The notes below the pieces were generated by a model that saw only the letters and a list, made by a program, of their open reading frames with translations, ran no database searches and was not told the DNA's origin. DNA of 64,000 nt from Niallia circulans NBRC 13626 (lineage in GTDB: Bacteria > Bacillota > Bacilli > Bacillales > Cytobacillaceae), in contig NZ_BCVE01000002.1 of the NCBI RefSeq assembly GCF_001591585.1, positions 248,001 to 312,000 of the forward strand, given 5' to 3'. This document shows positions 27,229 to 36,771 of the stretch, piece by piece. Numbering within the stretch: position 1 is the stretch's first letter; each line of letters begins with the position of its first letter. Position numbers and translations under genes: made by a program.

Positions 27229-29352
27229 TTACTCTGGTTCTTTTAACTTAACCGATACCTTATCGTTTTCTTTAACCTTAGACCCTGCTTTTATACTCTG
27301 AGAGGACACATATCCACTGCCGGAACTTTCAAGTTTCAGCTTATTGAGGTCCACTACTTTTAAAACATCGCGTAATGACCAGCCCTTCATATTAGGAACT
27401 GTTTCTTTACCATCCGTCTTTAAGATTACTTTCTCGCCTTTTAGATAAGTATCTCCTTTGACTGGAAGCTGTTCTTCCACTGTCTTGCCGTCTCCGATAA
27501 TAACGGCATTCAGCCCTTTATCCTCTAGAATTTTCTTCGCCTCTTCTGCAGTCATTCCACTTAAATTGGGGATTTCAATCGGCTTCGAAATTACTTCTTT
27601 TGTTGGTACTATATCCATATACTGCAGACTGCTCTTCATGACTGAAGTGAAAATTTCAGCGACTGGTTCAGACCCAGTTTCCGTTTCCTTTAGCTCTGGC
27701 TGCTGAACAGCAACATACATTATTAATTCAGGATCATCCTTCGGAGCCATACCTAAAAAAGAAAAAATGTAATCATTTTTACCTTCTAAATAACCGCCGC
27801 CGCTTTTAGGAATTTGTGCGGTTCCTGTTTTACCGGCAACATCATATCCATCAATATTGAATTTTTTGTAACCCGTCCCTTTTTTACTCGTAATAACTGT
27901 TTCAAGAATATCGCGGACTTCTTTGGCTGTTTTTGCAGAGATTGGTGTTCCTGCCACTTGCGTCTCGCCTTTTTTGATGATTTTCCCTGTATTTGGATCT
28001 TTAATCTGTTCAATAACGTACGGCTTCACCATTTTTCCATCATTGGCAATAGCTGTTGCCGCTTGAATTTGCTGAATTGGTGTTAAAGCTGTACCTTGAC
28101 CAAAAGCAGTTGTAATTTTTTCTATTGGCCAATTAAATACAATCGAGCTATTTGCTTCTCTTGGTAGGTCGATTCCAGTTGGCTGATCAAGGCCGAATTT
28201 TGTTAAATACTCTCTGAATGTCTCAAAGCCGATTTTTTCCTTGGCAAGTTTCGCGAACGCTACATTGGAAGATCGCTGAACTCCTTCTAAATAAGAAATC
28301 TTTCCCCAACCAGCTCCATTATTATGATCTCCTATTCCTTCATATCTGCCTGACTGATAATAGTCGTTTGGATTGAATACTCCTTCTTCCACCGCTGCAG
28401 CTAAAGTAAATATTTTCATAGTGGATCCTGGTTCATAATTGGTTTCAATTGCTTCATTATGCCAGGAAGCTGTAATACCTTCTCTTGTTTCGGGATCAAA
28501 GGATGGTCTTTGACTCATCGCTAATATTTCTCCTGTTTTCGGATTAGCTACAATCGCAATCATTTTTACAGGATTATATTCTGCATTTACCTTATTCAGC
28601 GTATCTTCTAAAAAGGATTGGATTTTCTTATCAAGTGTCAAATAAACATTCTTGCCATTTTGAGCAGGCACGATTTTATCCTTACTGTTTGGCAAAATAT
28701 AGCCCCAAAAATCTTTACTATACTGCATACTGCCATTTGTACCTGTCAGCATTTTATTTAAACTTTCTTCAATACCTAATCTGCCTGTTTCCTTACCTTC
28801 ATCCTCTTCTAAATAGCCGATAACATGGGAAGCAAAGATTCCATTCGGATAAAAACGCTTTTTCCCTTCGACAATTTGAATACCAGGAAGCTTTAAATCT
28901 TCAATTTTCTTTTTCGTCTCATAGGAAAGATCTTTTCCGGCCTCCCCAAATTCCACTTGTTTTGCGCCCTTTTTGGTTAAAATTCTATAAATCTCCGATT
29001 CTTTTAAATCGATATATTTTGCTAATTCTCTAGCTGTCAATTCGGGATCCGCAACATGAACATTTTTATCCAGATTCTTACTCAATGATTCATCTGTTAC
29101 AGCAACTAGCTTATAGGAAACTGCATCCTCTGCAATTACGTCCCCATTGCGATCTAATATACTTCCTCTTGAAGCCTCTAGCACACGGGAAGTGTTATGT
29201 TTTTTTTCTGCTTGCGCAGCTATCTCTACTCCTGACACTTCTCCTGTCGCCTGAATATAGACAAACCGAATAACTAAAACAAAAAAGAGCAGACAAAAGA
29301 AAACAAAAAGGATGGCTGCTCCAAAATTAATATTAGGTTGTTTTCGGATCAT
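27229..29352 (-). CDS. pbpB: Penicillin-binding protein 2B (septal transpeptidase)
   Basis: PBP2B is the essential septal class B transpeptidase that works with FtsW. The 707-residue protein has one N-terminal membrane helix (AAILFVFFCLLFFVLVIRFV), a pedestal domain, and the active-site motifs STMK (EPGSTMKIFTLAAAVEEG), SSN (QRSSNVAFAKLA) and KTG (AGKTGTAQI). Two C-terminal PASTA domains begin at IPNLSGMTAEEAKKIL and VPNMKGWSLRDVLKV. The ATG at 29352 starts 3 bases after the ftsL stop, with its RBS (AAAGGTTGTG) inside ftsL. Confidence 0.96.
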   Translation of the reverse strand: MIRKQPNINFGAAILFVFFCLLFFVLVIRFVYIQATGEVSGVEIAAQAEKKHNTSRVLEASRGSILDRNGDVIAEDAVSYKLVAVTDESLSKNLDKNVHVADPELTARELAKYIDLKESEIYRILTKKGAKQVEFGEAGKDLSYETKKKIEDLKLPGIQIVEGKKRFYPNGIFASHVIGYLEEDEGKETGRLGIEESLNKMLTGTNGSMQYSKDFWGYILPNSKDKIVPAQNGKNVYLTLDKKIQSFLEDTLNKVNAEYNPVKMIAIVANPKTGEILAMSQRPSFDPETREGITASWHNEAIETNYEPGSTMKIFTLAAAVEEGVFNPNDYYQSGRYEGIGDHNNGAGWGKISYLEGVQRSSNVAFAKLAKEKIGFETFREYLTKFGLDQPTGIDLPREANSSIVFNWPIEKITTAFGQGTALTPIQQIQAATAIANDGKMVKPYVIEQIKDPNTGKIIKKGETQVAGTPISAKTAKEVRDILETVITSKKGTGYKKFNIDGYDVAGKTGTAQIPKSGGGYLEGKNDYIFSFLGMAPKDDPELIMYVAVQQPELKETETGSEPVAEIFTSVMKSSLQYMDIVPTKEVISKPIEIPNLSGMTAEEAKKILEDKGLNAVIIGDGKTVEEQLPVKGDTYLKGEKVILKTDGKETVPNMKGWSLRDVLKVVDLNKLKLESSGSGYVSSQSIKAGSKVKENDKVSVKLKEPE

Positions 29353-29355
29353 TGC

Positions 29356-29715
29356 TTAATGCACAACCTTTACATTGTCTTTACTAAAATCTAAACCTAA
29401 TTTCCCTGCTACTTTGCGTAAGCGTTCAAAGCTGCTTAAATCCTTTACTTGTGTATCTAATTCTTTGTTTGACTTTTCAAGCGAATTAATGGAGCTTTCC
29501 GCTACTTGAATATCTTTATTTACTTGATAAATCTCCGATTGATTGCTTACAATTTTTACGCCGCCAATACAAATAATGACTACAAAGGCAATTCCTAAAA
29601 TCTTCTCTCCAGGAGATAATAATGATTTAGTCTGTTTAATAACCTTTTTAACCGACTGCTTTTCTTCTTGTTGTTGATATTGATCCTGCTGCATTTTTCT
29701 TGCTAAGTTGCTCAT
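29356..29715 (-). CDS. ftsL: Cell division protein FtsL
   Basis: FtsL is a small bitopic divisome protein. The 119-residue product has a Gln/Lys-rich cytoplasmic tail, a single membrane helix at about residues 39-57 (ILGIAFVVIICIGGVKIV) and an extracytoplasmic leucine-zipper-like coiled coil (IQVAESSINSLEKSNKELD) that pairs with DivIC. GCAGGAGGTAATTAA precedes the ATG at 29715. Position between rsmH and pbpB is standard. Confidence 0.93.
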   Translation of the reverse strand: MSNLARKMQQDQYQQQEEKQSVKKVIKQTKSLLSPGEKILGIAFVVIICIGGVKIVSNQSEIYQVNKDIQVAESSINSLEKSNKELDTQVKDLSSFERLRKVAGKLGLDFSKDNVKVVH

Positions 29716-29739
29716 TTAATTACCTCCTGCACCCTTTGG

Positions 29740-30672
29740 TTATTGTTTTTCTGCAACACGTAGTTTCGCTGATCTTGCTCTGTTATTAAATTCTAATTCT
29801 TCTTCAGATGGGATAATCGGCTTTCTAGTAATTAATTTCAATTCTGGTTTAAACTCATCTGGAATAACCGGTAGTCCTGGCGGCAATGGCGGCAGATCAC
29901 TCATCTTTTTAAATGTCGACTTACAAATTCTGTCTTCAAGGGAATGGAAGGTGATAACGCTGATTCTTCCGCCTGGATTTAGTAACGTAATGGCTTGCTC
30001 TAACGAAGCTTCAAATACGCCAAGTTCATCATTAACTGCAATTCGTATTGCTTGAAAAACTCTTTTTGCAGGATGACCGCCTTTTCGTCTAGCTGGCGCT
30101 GGAATAGCTTCCTTAATTAATTCAACCAACTCTCCAGTCGTTTCTATTGGGCGATTTTCTCTTGCTGCCTCAATTTTCCTTGCTATTTGTTTAGAGAATT
30201 TCTCCTCTCCATAACGAAAGAAAATTTTAACTAGTGATTCATAAGACCAAGAATTAACAACATCATATGCAGTAACATCCGCTTCATTATCCATACGCAT
30301 ATCAAGTGGTGCATCATGGTGATAACTAAATCCACGCTCAGGAGTATCCAATTGCGGGGAAGATACACCTAAGTCATAAAGAATTCCATCTACATGTGTA
30401 ATCCCTAAGTTGTGAATTTCTTCTTTTAAATAGCGGAAGTTACTTTTGACAATCGTCAATCTGTCCTTATATGGGGCTAATTTTACTTGTGCATTTTTTA
30501 TTGCTACTTCATCTTGATCAAATGCAATTAACCTTCCACTGCCTGATAATTTGGAAAGAATTAATTCGCTGTGCCCTGCTCCACCTAAAGTACAATCCAC
30601 ATAAATTCCATCTGGCTTAATATCGAGAGCATCGACAGCTTCATTCAGTAATACTGTTGTATGATTAAACAT
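29740..30672 (-). CDS. rsmH: 16S rRNA (cytosine-1402 N4) methyltransferase RsmH
   Basis: RsmH methylates N4 of C1402 in the decoding centre of 16S rRNA, using S-adenosylmethionine. The 310-residue protein shows the SAM motif [14 protein letters not shown] (residue 26 on), [14 protein letters not shown], and the C-terminal [14 protein letters not shown]. The ATG at 30672 follows CAGGTGTGGATTC. It is the second gene of the dcw operon after mraZ. Confidence 0.96.
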   Translation of the reverse strand: MFNHTTVLLNEAVDALDIKPDGIYVDCTLGGAGHSELILSKLSGSGRLIAFDQDEVAIKNAQVKLAPYKDRLTIVKSNFRYLKEEIHNLGITHVDGILYDLGVSSPQLDTPERGFSYHHDAPLDMRMDNEADVTAYDVVNSWSYESLVKIFFRYGEEKFSKQIARKIEAARENRPIETTGELVELIKEAIPAPARRKGGHPAKRVFQAIRIAVNDELGVFEASLEQAITLLNPGGRISVITFHSLEDRICKSTFKKMSDLPPLPPGLPVIPDEFKPELKLITRKPIIPSEEELEFNNRARSAKLRVAEKQ

Positions 30673-30735
30673 GAATCCACACCTGTCTATAAATTTTTCT
30701 TGTAGGTAGTATTTATTATGTACATAGTGAAAAAA

Positions 30736-31167
30736 TTAAATATCAAACCCAATCATATTTTCTGCAATTTCTGCAAAAGAATCCTCTGATTCGGAAAAAT
30801 AATTTTCCCACTCTTGTTTATCCCATATTTCAATACGATTAGAAACACCGAGAATAACACATTCCTTCTCTAACTGTGCATATTGAAATAAGGGGGAGGC
30901 AATATTAATGCGACCTTGTTTATCAATTTCACATTCTGTTGCTCCGGAGAAGAAAAATCGGGTAAATGCTCTAGCATCTTTTTTGGTTAAAGGTAATTGC
31001 TTGAGCTTGTCTTCAATTATCTCCCATTCATTAAGTGGGTAACCGAAAAGACATCGATCGAGGCCACGGGTTAGAATAAAGGTTTCACCTAAGTTCTCTC
31101 TAAACTTCGCAGGAACAATGATACGTCCTTTTGCATCAACATTATGATGATATTCACCCATAAACAT
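30736..31167 (-). CDS. mraZ: Transcriptional regulator MraZ
   Basis: MraZ is a SpoVT/AbrB-fold DNA-binding protein that autoregulates the dcw operon. The 143-residue product carries two copies of the fold, [20 protein letters not shown] and [20 protein letters not shown]. The start at 31167 gives the same 143-residue length as in Bacillus subtilis and lies 7 bases behind GGGGGAC; a GTG 15 bases upstream overlaps that site. Probable MraZ boxes and a promoter lie just upstream. Confidence 0.95.
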   Translation of the reverse strand: MFMGEYHHNVDAKGRIIVPAKFRENLGETFILTRGLDRCLFGYPLNEWEIIEDKLKQLPLTKKDARAFTRFFFSGATECEIDKQGRINIASPLFQYAQLEKECVILGVSNRIEIWDKQEWENYFSESEDSFAEIAENMIGFDI

Positions 31168-31178
31168 ACCCTTGTCCC

Positions 31179-31263
31179 CCACTTTCTAACCTCAATGTAC
31201 CACATTCCCCCACTTTCCTCCACTATTAATTTTAATTCTATCTATTTTGTATATTTCCTGCAA
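31179..31263 (-). promoter_or_regulatory. mraZ promoter and putative MraZ operator boxes
   Basis: On the minus strand TTGCAG (31258-31263) and TAGAAT (31235-31240) have a 17-base spacer, a plausible sigma-A promoter. Just downstream, three GTGG words (plus-strand CCAC at 31200, 31210 and 31220) repeat with an exact 10-base period within GTGGAGGAAAGTGGGGGAAT, and a fourth occurs at 31179. MraZ is known to bind tandem GTGG/TGGG-type repeats before its own gene; autorepression here is inferred. Confidence 0.65.
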
Positions 31264-31381
31264 CAAAAATAATAATTTTGAAAAGAATAAACGGGGTTCT
31301 TTATCACTACTTTTTGAGAATTGGCTGTTTATTTTCTAAAAGACAAAACTAAAGGAGGGAATGAAAATGCGTTATAACAAT

Positions 31382-31408
31382 AAAAAAACCGTCCTATAAT
31401 TAGGACGG
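31382..31408 (-). terminator. Terminator hairpin, probable distal copy for bshC
   Basis: On the minus strand CCGTCC-TAATTATA-GGACGG is followed by TTTTTTT. The second copy of this sequence near 31665-31680, closer to the bshC stop, keeps only half of the stem, so the functional terminator seems to lie on the far side of the inserted element. Confidence 0.7.
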
Positions 31409-31680
31409 TACAGCTTGTTGACAAAAGGAATTTAGGAAATGCAAATGGAATTATTATGCATTGATTGGAATGGAAGGGGTGAGACTCTGTGGGATCTGCG
31501 AGACAGTCTGAGATTCTGCAGGCCTTTAGGCCGAAGCGGCTCAGCGCGAGACCCACGGAAAGCGTACCCCTGCAACGGAAATCAATTCTTATTTAAAAAA
31601 ATGTATATGTATAAACTAAAACAAACTCCTAATTACTGAATTAGGAGTTTGTCGACAGTCTGAACCGTCCTATAATTAGG
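31387..31680. mobile_element. MITE-like element flanked by an 18-bp direct repeat
   Basis: AACCGTCCTATAATTAGG occurs at 31387-31404 and again at 31663-31680. The 258 bases between begin with ACAGCTTGTTGACAAA and end with TTTGTCGACAGTCTG, an imperfect inverted pair. They also contain the hairpin AAACTCCTAATT/AATTAGGAGTTT (about 31623-31650) and a GC-rich core (about 31461-31580) related to the repeat at 4688-4802 in the opposite orientation. No transposase is encoded. It fits a short non-autonomous element with target duplication; alternatives are recombination between terminator copies. Confidence 0.65.
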
Positions 31681-31701
31681 GGGTAATCATTCTTTTCTTC
31701 C

Positions 31702-33336
31702 TTATAATTTAATAACCTTATGTGTTCCATCAAAGGCCATCGGCAATTCCATTACATCTTGAATAAAATCCATTCCATATTTATTTAAGAAATAGGTGAT
31801 ATTCCAGACTCTTTCTTGGGGAGACCCTTCTGGCTTTAAATTTTGTTCAATACGGTTAAATTTATTTACCAGTACTTCATGCTTTAATTTTACGGCAGCA
31901 TCAACTTTGTTCTGCAAAAATTCAAGCTGGCTTACTAAAAAATCTTCATTTTTTTCTAATAACGGCAGCAAACCTTTATACTCTGCCTTCATTTCCTCTT
32001 CCACTTGATCATATTTCGTTTTAATTACCTCTTTTATTTCATTAAGTATCTGTTCAATCCGTTCATTTGAGACAGACTTTAAAAATTCCGCACATCTTTC
32101 AGAAGTTCCATTAACAAGAACATCCTTTATTGATAATTTTAGTTCCTCTATGTCTGCTTCCACGCTTCTCTCTAAGAGCGTAATATTTAAGCGAGGAATA
32201 ACTGGCGGCATTTTAATTCCTAAGTGTTCAAAAGCCTTTTTAAGTTCCGCCCAGTACGCAATCTCTCCAGGTCCGCCAATAAATGCTAACGTAGGAAATA
32301 ATAAGTCTTGCGTTATTGGTCTCGTTACGACATTATTGCTTAGCTTTTGAGGGAATTCACTCGCAATCTCTATTAACTGTTCCATAGTAAAGGATACTGT
32401 TCTATCTTTCCCGATAAAACAATTTTCTATTTCATCGTATTGCAGCAATACTCTTTCTTGCTCTAATTCATCATAATAAAACAAGTTAACAGGATTTTCT
32501 GCCATTTCAATCACAAGCGAATATCCCTTCTCCTGTACTAACTTTTGTTGTTCTGAAACGGAATCTGCTAATTTTTGAAATTCATTAATTTGTTTAAGGA
32601 AAATTTCTTTCTCCAACTTGCGAATCTCTTTATCACCAGAATCAACCAATAGTAATCCATAATCTTGGAATAAACTCATTGTAATATAGCTAAAGAAGTC
32701 AACAATCGTAGTGGATTCATGGACAGCATTGTGCAAAAGTTGCAATAAAGGCTTAGAATGATCTGTTTCACCATAGGATTCGACGATTTTTTCCAGCCAT
32801 TCTATACAGACCTCTTTTTCCAGCAATATATCGGAAGCCATTCTTTTATCCAACACTCTTTGTGGATAAACTGCCTTCTTCATTTTTTCCTTACCTGGTG
32901 TATAAATATGATTAATTTCTAAATAATCATGGTCTTCTCCCGCTACCCAGAACACTGGTACAACCGGAATACCTAATTCTTCTTCTTTTTGTTCAGCTAA
33001 CAGGATAATACTAATTACTTTATGAATAGAGTATAATGGACCTGTTAAAACACCCGCTTGTTGTCCACCTATAACAACTACACTGTTTTCCTTTCTTAAT
33101 TTAGAAAGGGATTGCCTCACCTTTTCCCCTTGAGGGAACTTTTTCATGTAATCTTCGATATAATCTGCAAGATCATTCCTCATAAAAGTTCTCGTTTCTA
33201 ATTCTTTAACTCTCTTCTCATAGCTACCATTATCAAGATAAGAATAATGAAAAAAGTCTTCCGCACTATTCTTTTGTTCTAAATAATCTGTTACGAATTT
33301 ATTTGCCACAGGCAAAGAGAGATTCATCATCTCCAT
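31702..33336 (-). CDS. bshC: Bacillithiol biosynthesis cysteine-adding enzyme BshC
   Basis: BshC is thought to add cysteine to glucosaminyl-malate in the last step of bacillithiol synthesis. The 544-residue protein shows the nucleotidyltransferase-like core segments VVIGGQQAGVLTGPLYSIHK near residue 85 and PVFWVAGEDHDYLEINH near 125. A C-terminal coiled coil (residues 400-490) and the conserved ending follow. The ATG at 33336 is 7 bases from AAAGGAAG. An extended -10 (TGCTATACT, 33481-33489, minus) about 150 bases upstream is a likely promoter; the 302-base gap 33337-33638 holds nothing else. Confidence 0.93.
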   Translation of the reverse strand: MEMMNLSLPVANKFVTDYLEQKNSAEDFFHYSYLDNGSYEKRVKELETRTFMRNDLADYIEDYMKKFPQGEKVRQSLSKLRKENSVVVIGGQQAGVLTGPLYSIHKVISIILLAEQKEEELGIPVVPVFWVAGEDHDYLEINHIYTPGKEKMKKAVYPQRVLDKRMASDILLEKEVCIEWLEKIVESYGETDHSKPLLQLLHNAVHESTTIVDFFSYITMSLFQDYGLLLVDSGDKEIRKLEKEIFLKQINEFQKLADSVSEQQKLVQEKGYSLVIEMAENPVNLFYYDELEQERVLLQYDEIENCFIGKDRTVSFTMEQLIEIASEFPQKLSNNVVTRPITQDLLFPTLAFIGGPGEIAYWAELKKAFEHLGIKMPPVIPRLNITLLERSVEADIEELKLSIKDVLVNGTSERCAEFLKSVSNERIEQILNEIKEVIKTKYDQVEEEMKAEYKGLLPLLEKNEDFLVSQLEFLQNKVDAAVKLKHEVLVNKFNRIEQNLKPEGSPQERVWNITYFLNKYGMDFIQDVMELPMAFDGTHKVIKL

Positions 33337-33638
33337 CTATGTACTTCCTTTCTCCAATTCGAGTTTTCCTATATATGTATTTTCTCCTTATTAAAGACTC
33401 TTTCTATAGTGGGAGTCCAACCACGAGCTTATCATCCAGCTGCTTATAAAAAGCATTCATTTTATTTCGCTACATAGAAAAGTATAGCATCCCTTTACTA
33501 TAAAAGAAAAAAAGTTGCTTATAAGCCTTTATCTTTTCGATTTATCTTCTTATTAGCATCTTCCAGATTGAGTCCACCTATTCATTCTAAGTAGCACTGA
33601 CTTGCTAAACATTTAAGTTATTTTATTGTAATCAACTA

Positions 33639-34034
33639 TTATACCATTCCAAGTGTTCTCCATATAGATAGGAAAAGACCATAAACGAGCAATACAATAT
33701 ATAAAAGGAAAAAAAGAAGAAAGCTTACACGCCAAATTCCTTTAAATACTTTTTTGTATTGTATTTCCTCTTTAAACTTCCAATGAACAATAACAAATAA
33801 CATGCCAATCAACAAGATAAATATCACAATATACAATAAGACCGAAGTATGCCAGATAGATTGTATAAGAAAATGGACAGAAACAATAAAAAAGATGGTA
33901 CTAATATCTAGTGCTAGATGTATAGATAGACGATGCTTTTTTGTAATCAACTTACTAATAACAAAAACAATAAACAATGTAAAGATTGGAAAAACCACGA
34001 GAAAACTAATGAGATGTGAAGTTAGATTAATCAT
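33639..34034 (-). CDS. DUF3397 membrane protein
   Basis: The 131-residue protein has four to five hydrophobic segments (about residues 9-30, 44-62, 66-86, 105-125). It matches the DUF3397 family that regularly sits between panE and bshC in Bacillaceae, and no function is known. Its start at 34034 overlaps the panE end by 8 bases, indicating cotranscription. The family assignment rests on context and overall appearance. Confidence 0.8.
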   Translation of the reverse strand: MINLTSHLISFLVVFPIFTLFIVFVISKLITKKHRLSIHLALDISTIFFIVSVHFLIQSIWHTSVLLYIVIFILLIGMLFVIVHWKFKEEIQYKKVFKGIWRVSFLLFFLLYIVLLVYGLFLSIWRTLGMV

Positions 34035-34944
34035 GGATAAACACCTCTCTTTCTCGTTCTTTTCCCTTAATCATCAGATAAACCGCATTTGCAATAGGCA
34101 CACTCTGTTTTTTCTTTTTTGCTTCTTCTATTATGTATCCTAAGATGGCATCTATTTCCGTAGGTCTTCCCGCCTCCATGTCCTTTAGCATCGAAGATTT
34201 ATTTAAAGCTGTTTTTCCTACGACTTCCATACAATACTCTCGATAGATTTTTTTTTCAGATTCGGTTATCGTTAAAACCTCTAATACCTCATTCATCAAC
34301 ATAGTCATCAATTGAGAATAATAAGCGTTTTCCAGCAAAAGACCATTTGGCACCAGCAAAATACTAGTTAAACTATTTACAATACAATTTACGACTAATT
34401 TTTTTTGCAGCATTATTTCATATTTATGTTCCATTATAAATAAAAAGTCTTTATTAGTAGCTGTTGTGAGCGTGGTAACTATATCGTCCATTTTTCCTTT
34501 TATACAAGCTATTTTTATTGCTCCTACACCAGTATGAATTACTGTTTGCTCATCTTCTTTCATCGCTCCATGTTCGACAATACCTATCAATATATTAGCA
34601 ACTCGCGAATTCCTAATTGTCTCTATGTGTCCCATTCCATTTTGCAAAAAGCACATTGCTTTTATTTTATCGCCCATTTTTTCCATCTTCTCGTAAATGG
34701 ACGCTAGTTGATATTGCTTTACTGCGACGATCGTCAACTCTTCTTGTCCATTCCACTCTTTAAAAAACCGTACGCGTACTGTTCGATTTTTCTTTTCGTC
34801 ATTTGCTTTATAATATATTCCTTTCTCTAGGATTCGCTCGTATTGCTGCTTTGACCGAACATATAAGGTGACATCATGCTTTTCCTTTAACTGGTATGCA
34901 CATAATAAGCCAATTGCCCCAGCTCCAATAATTGCAATTTCCAT
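34027..34944 (-). CDS. panE: 2-dehydropantoate 2-reductase (ketopantoate reductase)
   Basis: PanE reduces ketopantoate to pantoate with NADPH in pantothenate and CoA synthesis. The 305-residue protein starts with the nucleotide-binding loop IAIIGAGAIGLLCAYQL. It has TIVAVKQYQL, the conserved FLQNGMGHIE and the C-terminal helical domain with the catalytic lysine region (LQKKLVVNCIVNSLTSILLV) and DMEAGRPTEIDAILGYI. AAGGAGCTTCTA precedes the ATG at 34944. It corresponds to ylbQ of Bacillus subtilis. Confidence 0.93.
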   Translation of the reverse strand: MEIAIIGAGAIGLLCAYQLKEKHDVTLYVRSKQQYERILEKGIYYKANDEKKNRTVRVRFFKEWNGQEELTIVAVKQYQLASIYEKMEKMGDKIKAMCFLQNGMGHIETIRNSRVANILIGIVEHGAMKEDEQTVIHTGVGAIKIACIKGKMDDIVTTLTTATNKDFLFIMEHKYEIMLQKKLVVNCIVNSLTSILLVPNGLLLENAYYSQLMTMLMNEVLEVLTITESEKKIYREYCMEVVGKTALNKSSMLKDMEAGRPTEIDAILGYIIEEAKKKKQSVPIANAVYLMIKGKEREREVFIHD

Positions 34945-35479
34945 TAGAAGCTCCTTTATCGTTTCAAGTTATCGTTAGTTATATATTAACATTTTCTGAA
35001 ATGTTTGTAGTACGAAAATCACAGGAATAGAAAAAAAATAAAATATGATGCTTGCCTCAAAAACGAAAGAAAAGCTAAAAGACGAGTGCAATCAAATAGT
35101 TTTGAAAGATAATCTATAAAAGAGTTTTTTAAGGTTTAATAATATAGAAAGGAATAAAATTAGAGAAGAATGTTACAACTTAATGGGGAGGATGCGGTAT
35201 TATACTCATTGGATAGATTAAAACACCAAAAAATTGATTTTGTTTTCTTTTGCATCTGGAAGATTAGAGATTTTAATTGACTTATATAAAGCAGCCGCCC
35301 AGATTCTCCTTGTAAGTCAAGTGAATCCAATGATTCTCCTCTGCCTCACCTTTTTATATACAGGAGTCGAGCGGATGCTTCCTAACTGACAGGATTCCTC
35401 CTGCAATATAGCATATTTATTTGACCATGTTATTATAGATATAGATCCCATTAGCATTTTAGCTAAAGAAAAACTTTAC
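34945..35479. other. Gene-free interval at the expected ylbP position
   Basis: In Bacillus subtilis an acetyltransferase gene, ylbP, sits between gerR and panE. The 535 bases here contain no open frame that resembles it. The part 35285-35400 has scattered GC-rich words, such as ACAGGAGTCGAGCGG, that recall the second hairpin unit of the repeat at 4860-5000, so it may be a decayed copy. No promoter or RNA was recognised. Confidence 0.4.
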
Positions 35480-36049
35480 TTACACCTTGGGAAGTTTATC
35501 CTCATCTTTAAAAACCACCATTTGCCTTGCTTTTTCCATCAGCTCCACTAATGCTTTATAAGCGCCTTCCATGGAGTCTAATTCACTTTGCAACGCTTCA
35601 TTTTCCTTCTTTAATATAGCTAGCTTTTCCTCTAATACCTTCGTTTTCTCTTTAACGGTGGAAGAGTCAATATTTTCTTGCTCCCACTTAGTTGCTTTAT
35701 CATATAAATCTTTTAAATATAACATCATTTCATCAAATTGATTCTGTATAGGAGCTGGAGATATAGCAGGCTGAACAGCAGTTACTTCTTCTTGAGAAAA
35801 CTCTTCTGCTACATTTGTCTTTTTCAATTGCTTTCTTTGTTTTTTGGCAAGTTCGATACCAGATTTATATTGTTTGCGTACATATGAATTCCAGCGAAAT
35901 CCACATGCTGCACTTGTTCTTGATAATAATTTCCCCACTTCTTCAAATGCTTGAAGCTGTGTACCGCCTTCTCTAATATGACGAAGAACAATTTCAGCAA
36001 GTAAAATATCTTCATCTTTTGACCAAGCATCTTGTCTCGTTGTTGTCAT
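35480..36049 (-). CDS. gerR: RsfA/GerR-type sporulation transcription regulator
   Basis: The 189-residue protein has a Myb/SANT-like DNA-binding N terminus (TRQDAWSKDEDILLAEIVLRH through AACGFRWNSYVRKQY). A Gln/Glu-rich coiled coil follows at residues 125-175. This is the RsfA family; the position next to panE and rpmF matches ylbO (gerR), a sigma-E-dependent mother cell regulator in Bacillus subtilis. AGGAGGGTATACTG precedes the ATG at 36049. RsfA itself is an alternative name by similarity, but the context favours gerR. Confidence 0.85.
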   Translation of the reverse strand: MTTTRQDAWSKDEDILLAEIVLRHIREGGTQLQAFEEVGKLLSRTSAACGFRWNSYVRKQYKSGIELAKKQRKQLKKTNVAEEFSQEEVTAVQPAISPAPIQNQFDEMMLYLKDLYDKATKWEQENIDSSTVKEKTKVLEEKLAILKKENEALQSELDSMEGAYKALVELMEKARQMVVFKDEDKLPKV

Positions 36050-36177
36050 CAGTATACCCTCCTAGTGTTTTTTATTCATACATATGCATCTACTAGAAAA
36101 GATAGACTGATTTATTCATATTACAAAAAGAAAAATTAGCAGCATGCAAAAAGAAAATTTGCTACTTATAGACCTAG

Positions 36178-36627
36178 TTAAGAAAATAATTCGTCTTCTG
36201 ACACCACTTTGATACCGTTTCTTCTTAAAAGCGCAGTGGTTACACCCACACCGCCCATTTTTGTGCCATCAAAGTTCCCTGTATATATACTACCACTACC
36301 ACAAGAAGGACTATTTTCTTTTAAGACTACCATTTCCGCCTCCAAGTCTTTAATAAAAACTAAGGTTTTATTAGCCCCTTCGATATACATTTGCGTCACA
36401 TCATTCCCTTTAGCATCTTTAACAAATGCTTTTCCATCAAGAACATCATAACCATCCCCTCCGACTATCTCAGCTGGTTCCCTCGGAGTAGAGAAGCCTC
36501 CCAATAATTCCGGACAAACCGTTCTTATGTTTTCTTTTTTTATAAACTCTTCTATGTTGGTATCTAAACAATCCGTCCCATTATACCGAACTTTCAGACC
36601 TGCTAAACAAGAACTTATGACAATCAT
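36178..36627 (-). CDS. DUF523 family protein
   Basis: The 149-residue protein matches the DUF523 (YbbK-like) family. It has the cysteine motifs ISSCLAGLKVRYNG near residue 5 and CPELLGGFSTPREPAEI near 38, and the family signature LKENSPSCGSGSIYTG near 102. Conserved cysteines suggest metal or redox chemistry, but no function is established. GAGGTGATAAGCA precedes the ATG at 36627. It is inserted between gerR and rpmF, where Bacillus subtilis has no gene. Confidence 0.85.
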   Translation of the reverse strand: MIVISSCLAGLKVRYNGTDCLDTNIEEFIKKENIRTVCPELLGGFSTPREPAEIVGGDGYDVLDGKAFVKDAKGNDVTQMYIEGANKTLVFIKDLEAEMVVLKENSPSCGSGSIYTGNFDGTKMGGVGVTTALLRRNGIKVVSEDELFS

Positions 36628-36720
36628 TGCTTATCACCTCATATTATGTATTTCTTCTAACTTTCAAAACTTCCTTTTATTTTACTTCAGCTATTTTTGT
36701 AATAATAGCTATAATATGAA

Positions 36721-36753
36721 AAAAAGCACAAGAACTTAAGTTCTTGTGCTTTT
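36721..36753. terminator. Terminator after rpmF (bidirectional palindrome)
   Basis: The 32-base palindrome with arms AAAAGCACAAGAACTT and AAGTTCTTGTGCTTTT lies about 20 bases after the rpmF stop on the minus strand. T runs flank it on both strands. Confidence 0.85.
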
Positions 36754-36771
36754 AATCAACAAAAAAGATAA

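Noticed and set aside
31329-31639. Open frames within the MITE-like element on both strands
   Set aside because: They run through the repeat core and its hairpins, have no family resemblance, and are better explained by GC-rich repeat DNA.
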